DNA of 64,000 nt from the NCBI GenBank assembly GCA_963843755.1, contig CAWJLS010000005.1, forward strand, positions 62,001 through 126,000. Reading direction: 5' to 3'. The notes below the pieces were generated by a model. The model had not been told where the DNA came from. It was given only the letters and a program-made list of their open reading frames with translations, and did not search any database. Shown piece by piece: positions 59,889-64,000 of this stretch (position 1 is the stretch's first letter; each line of letters opens with the position of its first letter). The stretch is from CAWJLS01 sp963843755 (lineage in GTDB: Bacteria > Acidobacteriota > Thermoanaerobaculia > Multivoradales > DATKCC01). A program made the position numbers and the translations under genes.

Positions 59889-61997
59889 ATGGATGTAACT
59901 GTCGATGACCTCAGGAAAATTGCGTCCCTGGCGCATCTCCGGATCGAGCCGGTCGAACCGATCGATTCGGAGGCGCAGCGGGGGACCGTGGCGCGTTTGG
60001 AGGAGCTCATCCGCTTCGCCGGCGCCCTCGGCTCGGCCCAGGACGCGCGTCCGGCCCCGCCCCGCGTGGCCCCGCTCGCGGCCGAGCCGCCGGTGGCCGA
60101 GGCCCCGGACGAGCCGCGGCAAGGACTGTCTCGCGACGCGGTGCTGGCCAACGCTCCGGACCGGTGCCGCGGTCACCTGCGCGTGCCGCCGATCGCTGCC
60201 GGGCGGCGGACCGGTGCGTCCCGCGCCGACGGCGCCCGCCGCGCCACGCCACCGGGCTCCGCCGAAACCGCCGGCAGCATCGGACGGACGACGACGACCG
60301 GGCCGGCCGCCCTCGAGCCGGCGGCCTCGACAGTCCCGGCGGCCCCGGCGGTCCCGGCGGCCCCGGCGGTCCTGACGGCCCCGGCGGTCGACCGGCCGAG
60401 CCCGTTCACCGGTCTGAGCGTCGCCGCACTGGCGGCGAAGGTTCGCTCCGGCGAGCTGTCGGCCCGGCAGGTGACCGAGTCGTGCCTCGACCGCATCGAG
60501 GCGGTGGAGCCGGTCGTCGGCGCCTACCTCGAGATCGACCGGGCCGGAGCGCTGGCGCGGGCCGAGGAGATCGACCGGACGGTCGGGCAGGCCGGGGAAG
60601 CGCGAGGCGCCGGCGGGAGCCGGCGCCCTTGTCCCCTGCTCGGGGTTCCGGTGGCGATCAAGGACAACCTGGCGATGGCCGGGCGGCCGCTGACCTGCGG
60701 CTCGCGCATCCTCGAAGGCTACGTGGCGCCGGTCTCGGCGACCGTGGTCGAGCGTCTGCTCGCGGCCGGCGCCGTCCCCGTCGGCCGGACCGACCTGGAC
60801 GAGCTCGCCATGGGCTCCTCGTGCGAAACGTCGTTCGGGTCGCGGCAGGCCCCGACCCGCAACCCCTGGGACCCGTCGCGGGTGCCGGGAGGCTCCTCGG
60901 GCGGCTCGGCCGCGACGGTCGCCGCCTCGTGCGTGCCGCTGGCTCTCGGCTCCGACACGGGCGGGTCGGTGCGCCAGCCCGCGGCGCTGTGCGGCGTCGT
61001 CGGCCTGCGCCCCACCTGGGGCCGGGTCTCCCGCCGGGGGCTGGTGGCGTTCGCCTCCTCGCTGGACCAGGTCGGCCCGATCGCCCGGACGGTCGAGGAT
61101 GCGGCCCTGGCGTTGGCGGTGATCGCCGGTCCCGACCCGGGGGATGCCACCTGCGCGCGGCGCGGGGTGGACGACCTCTGGGATGCCCTCGACCGGCTCG
61201 AGGAGGGCACCGACCGTGGGCTCGAGGGCTGGAGGATCGGGACGATCCGGGAGCTTGCCGGAGAGACCGGGGATGACGAAGGGGCGGGGCTGTCGGCCGG
61301 CGCCCGGGCCGTGTTCGACGCGACGCTCGCTACCCTCGCCGCGGCCGGGGCCGAGATCGTCGAGGTCTCGGTGCCGGCGGTGCGCTTCGCCCTGCCCGCC
61401 TACGCGATCCTCGCCGCGGCCGAGGCGAGCTCCAACCTGGCCCGGTTCGACGGCGTGCGCTACGGCCGTCGGGCCGCCTCGCGGTCCGGCGACGGTGCGG
61501 ACACCGCGGCGGACCTGGTCACCGCATCCCGGAGCGCCGGGTTCGGCGAGGAGGTGAGCCGCCGCATCCTGCTCGGCACCTTCGCCCTCTCGGCCGGCTA
61601 CGCCGAGCGCTACTACGGCCGCGCCCAGGCGTCGCGCACGGCCCTCGCCGGTCAGGTGGAGCAGGCGTTCGAGCGGGTCGACGTGCTGGTCACGCCGACT
61701 GCGCCGACCGGCGCCTTCCGCCGCGGGGAGCTGCTCGGCGACTCGGTCGCCATGGCCCGCTCCGACCGGTTCACCGTGCCGGCCAGCCTGGCCGGCGTGC
61801 CGGCGATCTCGATCCCCTGCGGCCTCGATCCGTCGGGGCTGCCGCTGGGGCTCCAGATCATCGCTCCGGCCTTCGCCGAAGGGCGCCTGCTGCGGGCAGC
61901 CCGCGCCGCCGAGCGGCTGATCGGCTTCGAGCGGCCGCTCCTGCCCGAGCTCGCGGCGACCGGCTCCGACCTCGGGCGGACGGGGGCGGAGCCATGA
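59889..61997 (+). CDS. gatCA: GatC-GatA fusion: aspartyl/glutamyl-tRNA amidotransferase subunits C and A in one protein
   Basis: 702 residues. Residues 1-104 match GatC: VTVDDLRKIASLAHLRIEPV at the start and LSRDAVLANAPDRCRGHLRV (80-99) at the end. A Pro/Ala-rich linker (about 105-168, with PAAPAVPAAPAV) leads into a full-length GatA. There the amidase catalytic set is Lys258 (PVAIKDN), cis-Ser336 (VPGGSSGGSA) and nucleophile Ser360 (GSDTGGSVRQPA), with the 24-residue Ser-Ser spacing of GatA. GatCAB turns Glu-tRNA(Gln) or Asp-tRNA(Asn) into the amidated forms; GatB must be encoded elsewhere. The start at 59889 gives the full GatC N-terminus. The stop overlaps the amidase start by 4 bp. Confidence 0.9.
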   Translation: MDVTVDDLRKIASLAHLRIEPVEPIDSEAQRGTVARLEELIRFAGALGSAQDARPAPPRVAPLAAEPPVAEAPDEPRQGLSRDAVLANAPDRCRGHLRVPPIAAGRRTGASRADGARRATPPGSAETAGSIGRTTTTGPAALEPAASTVPAAPAVPAAPAVLTAPAVDRPSPFTGLSVAALAAKVRSGELSARQVTESCLDRIEAVEPVVGAYLEIDRAGALARAEEIDRTVGQAGEARGAGGSRRPCPLLGVPVAIKDNLAMAGRPLTCGSRILEGYVAPVSATVVERLLAAGAVPVGRTDLDELAMGSSCETSFGSRQAPTRNPWDPSRVPGGSSGGSAATVAASCVPLALGSDTGGSVRQPAALCGVVGLRPTWGRVSRRGLVAFASSLDQVGPIARTVEDAALALAVIAGPDPGDATCARRGVDDLWDALDRLEEGTDRGLEGWRIGTIRELAGETGDDEGAGLSAGARAVFDATLATLAAAGAEIVEVSVPAVRFALPAYAILAAAEASSNLARFDGVRYGRRAASRSGDGADTAADLVTASRSAGFGEEVSRRILLGTFALSAGYAERYYGRAQASRTALAGQVEQAFERVDVLVTPTAPTGAFRRGELLGDSVAMARSDRFTVPASLAGVPAISIPCGLDPSGLPLGLQIIAPAFAEGRLLRAARAAERLIGFERPLLPELAATGSDLGRTGAEP

Positions 61998-63946
61998 GGC
62001 GTACCGCCCCGGCCGTCCTGCGGCTCGCTCGCGTCGTCTGCCTGGCCGCGGTCCTCGCCGCGGCCCTGGGAGGGGCGCGCCCGGCCGTCGCCGGCGCCCT
62101 CCGTCTCGCCATCCAGCCGTCGGCGTCCGCCGGCGACTCCGCCGCCTACGCCGCCGGCTCCATGGTCGCCCTGCTGACCGACGACCACGAGCTCTACCTC
62201 GAGGCGAAGCCGGTCCAGGGGGAGGGCCTGCTGGCCTTCAGCCGCCGGCTGTGCGACGACGAGGACGCCGCGGAGACGATCGCTTCCGCCAACGGCGGTT
62301 CGCGCACCCTGGTGGCGGGCTTGCGCTACCGGGTGCCGTTCGAATGCCTCCGCCCGGAGCTTCAGCTCCTGGTGGTGCGCACCCTGTTCCCGGACGACCG
62401 GCCGTCGGACGACGGCTGGCACCACCAGGTGCGGGGCGCGGGAGCGCTCGGGCACGGCAGCCTGTGGCACCTGGCGGAGTGGTTCACCGGCGACGGCATG
62501 CGCTTCTCAGACATCCGGACCCACAACCGGCTGGTCGAGGACGACCTGGCGCCGGGCCAGGAGGTGGTGATCCCGCGCCGCTGGCTGCGGCCGGCGTTCC
62601 AGGGGGCGATCGCCGCCGCCGGCCGCACCGCCCTCGCTGGCCGCGCGGCGGATGGCGACGGAACGGATCGGGGATCGAACGGCGGATCGAACGGGTCGAT
62701 CGTGCCGTCCGCGGCGGCCCCGCAGCCCACGACGGCCGTCGCCGCCCGGGTGCCGGAGGAGGCAGCCCCCTACCGCCTCGAGTACGGCAAGGACCGTCAC
62801 GGCGAGTACGCCATCTACCGGCTGGCCCCTGGAGAAGCCCTCTACTCGAGCGTCGTCATCCGCTTCACCGGCGCTCTCCACGCTTCGGACGTCAACGCCC
62901 TGGCGGCGGAGATCGCCAAACGGAGCGGTATCGCCGACGTCACCGACATCCCCGTCGGCCACGCGGTCAAGATTCCGTTCGACCTGCTGCTGCCCGAGTA
63001 CCTGCCGCCCGATCACCCGCGGCGGCGCGAGTACGAGGCGGCGCTGCGCGAGAGCGGCCGGTTCACCAACCGGGTGCGGGCGGCGGACCTGTCGGGCATC
63101 ACGGTGATCCTGGACGCCGGCCACGGCGGCGACGATCCGGGGGCCTCGTTCGGCGGCGTCTGGGAGAGCCTCTACGTCTACGACATCAAGATGCGGGTCA
63201 AGGCGCTGCTCGAGAGCCACACGGCGGCACGGGTGGTCCCGACGACCCGGGACGGCGACCACTTCCGCATCCCGGACCAAGACGTGCTGCCCTACTCGCG
63301 GGGTCACGAGGTGCTGACCGATCCGCCGTATCCGATCACCAACCCGGTGATCGGCGTCAACCTGCGCTGGTACCTGGCCAATAGCGTCTACCGGCACACC
63401 GTCTCCCGCCACGGCGATCCGGAGAAGGTGGTGTTCGTCTCGATCCACGCGGACTCGCTCCACCCGTCGCTGCGCGGCGCCATGGCCTACATCCCATCGG
63501 CGTCGATGCGCCGGGGCACCTTCCGCAAGGCCGGCTCCGCCTACCAGGCGCGCCAGGAGTGGCGCGAGCAGCCGGCGGTGTCGTTCCCGTGGAAGGCTCG
63601 GGTCAAGAGCGAGGGCCTGTCGCGCGAGCTCGCCGAGGACGTGATCGGCGCGCTCGCCCGGCGCGGCGTGGCGATCCACCCGTACAAGCCGGTGCGCGAG
63701 AAGATCGTGCGCAACCGGAGCGAGTACGTGCCGGCGGTGCTGCGCTACAACGAGGTGCCGGCGAAGATCCTGCTCGAGGTGTGCAACCTGGCCAACTCCA
63801 AGGACCGGGCGCTGCTCCAGACGCGGGAGTACCGGCAGCGGGTGGCGGAGGCGCTGGTGGAGGCGATCCTGCGCTACTACGGCGAGGGCGAGGTCTTCGA
63901 GATCCCCGATGCCCAGATCGCGGCGGCGGCGGCCGGCGCTCGTTGA
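61994..63946 (+). CDS. N-acetylmuramoyl-L-alanine amidase (Amidase_3) with LysM-like N-terminal region
   Basis: 650 residues; the start ATGA overlaps the gatCA stop. A signal peptide ends near residue 33 (PAVAGA). Residues about 70-115 and 155-196 resemble LysM units (GSLWHLAEWFTGDGMRFSDI, LAPGQEVVIPRRW), which would bind peptidoglycan. The zinc amidase spans about 368-640: His377 (VILDAGHGGDDPGA), Glu391 (VWESLYVYDIKM), a later His (VFVSIHADSLH) and the catalytic Glu in ILLEVCNLANSKD. It hydrolyses the bond between muramic acid and the stem peptide in the periplasm. About 54 bp remain after the stop before the window ends. Confidence 0.88.
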   Translation: MRRTAPAVLRLARVVCLAAVLAAALGGARPAVAGALRLAIQPSASAGDSAAYAAGSMVALLTDDHELYLEAKPVQGEGLLAFSRRLCDDEDAAETIASANGGSRTLVAGLRYRVPFECLRPELQLLVVRTLFPDDRPSDDGWHHQVRGAGALGHGSLWHLAEWFTGDGMRFSDIRTHNRLVEDDLAPGQEVVIPRRWLRPAFQGAIAAAGRTALAGRAADGDGTDRGSNGGSNGSIVPSAAAPQPTTAVAARVPEEAAPYRLEYGKDRHGEYAIYRLAPGEALYSSVVIRFTGALHASDVNALAAEIAKRSGIADVTDIPVGHAVKIPFDLLLPEYLPPDHPRRREYEAALRESGRFTNRVRAADLSGITVILDAGHGGDDPGASFGGVWESLYVYDIKMRVKALLESHTAARVVPTTRDGDHFRIPDQDVLPYSRGHEVLTDPPYPITNPVIGVNLRWYLANSVYRHTVSRHGDPEKVVFVSIHADSLHPSLRGAMAYIPSASMRRGTFRKAGSAYQARQEWREQPAVSFPWKARVKSEGLSRELAEDVIGALARRGVAIHPYKPVREKIVRNRSEYVPAVLRYNEVPAKILLEVCNLANSKDRALLQTREYRQRVAEALVEAILRYYGEGEVFEIPDAQIAAAAAGAR

Positions 63947-64000
63947 GGGGCTCGGTACCGGCGTCCCGCCACGAGCCGGCGCTCCAGGGGCCGCCTCGCG

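Noticed and set aside
59792..59908. 38-codon plus-strand frame (EKLQERLEKAKLLPQ) that overlaps the gatCA start
   Set aside because: It has no ribosome site and contains the likely gatCA promoter. It could be a leader peptide only if the promoter lies further upstream; not supported.

Overview
High-GC (roughly 70 %) chromosomal DNA from a Gram-negative bacterium. The gene content fits Acidobacteriota best: a membrane-anchored Ser/Thr kinase with a TolB-like/TPR sensor half, S9 peptidases, carboxypeptidase-regulatory-like secreted proteins, an outer-membrane barrel protein, a PilT motor, and the yceD-rpmF-plsX-fab cluster. The phylum is an inference from gene content, not from a marker alignment. 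47 protein genes are supported, one of them frameshifted and one cut by the left edge. No rRNA, tRNA, CRISPR array or insertion sequence was recognised.

Layout. 1-8.9 kb (minus): partial flotillin, secreted or surface proteins of unknown function, a DUF2156 acyltransferase-like protein and an LPP20/TPR protein. 9-12 kb (plus): FadI-type thiolase, a CoA-transferase with no ordinary start codon, and a SIMPL protein. 12.7-13.9 kb: a small AbrB-Doc toxin-antitoxin island inserted at the 3' end of the SIMPL gene, which leaves an 87-bp duplication. 14-18.6 kb: histone-deacetylase-like hydrolase, aldehyde dehydrogenase, papain-like peptidase.

18.6-26.4 kb (minus) is the most interesting block. It holds a split-borosin-like RiPP cluster: a 68-residue precursor with a helical recognition domain and a short hydrophobic C-terminal core, and three methyltransferases of the tetrapyrrole-methylase/borosin type. 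Only one of the three keeps the Tyr-Tyr-Arg-Tyr catalytic set. The Ser/Thr kinase is translationally coupled to the methyltransferases, and an FHA-GAF-adenylate cyclase and an Smr protein are interleaved. The order of transcription is Smr, MT-C, FHA-GAF-cyclase, precursor, MT-B, MT-A, kinase.

26.5-33.5 kb: outer-membrane barrel fusion protein, an 806-bp non-coding stretch with 97-bp inverted repeats, an NhaC antiporter, and recA behind a palindromic leader. 33.9-38.7 kb: lipoprotein, MoxR ATPase, DUF58 protein and TgpA transglutaminase in one operon. 38.7-47.5 kb: exopolysaccharide genes (polyprenyl-phosphate sugar transferase, four GT4 glycosyltransferases, one multi-pass membrane protein). 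47.8-53.3 kb: yceD, rpmF, plsX, fabD, fabG, acpP and fabF, with fabH missing from its usual place. 53.3-64 kb: frameshifted S9 peptidase, O6-alkylguanine methyltransferase, PilT with a coiled-coil tail, CCA/poly(A) polymerase, a GatC-GatA fusion and a cell-wall amidase.

A GC-rich intergenic repeat occurs three times (46.0, 47.7 and 58.3 kb). Several genes have a -10-like hexamer only 6-15 nt before the start codon, which suggests leaderless transcripts.
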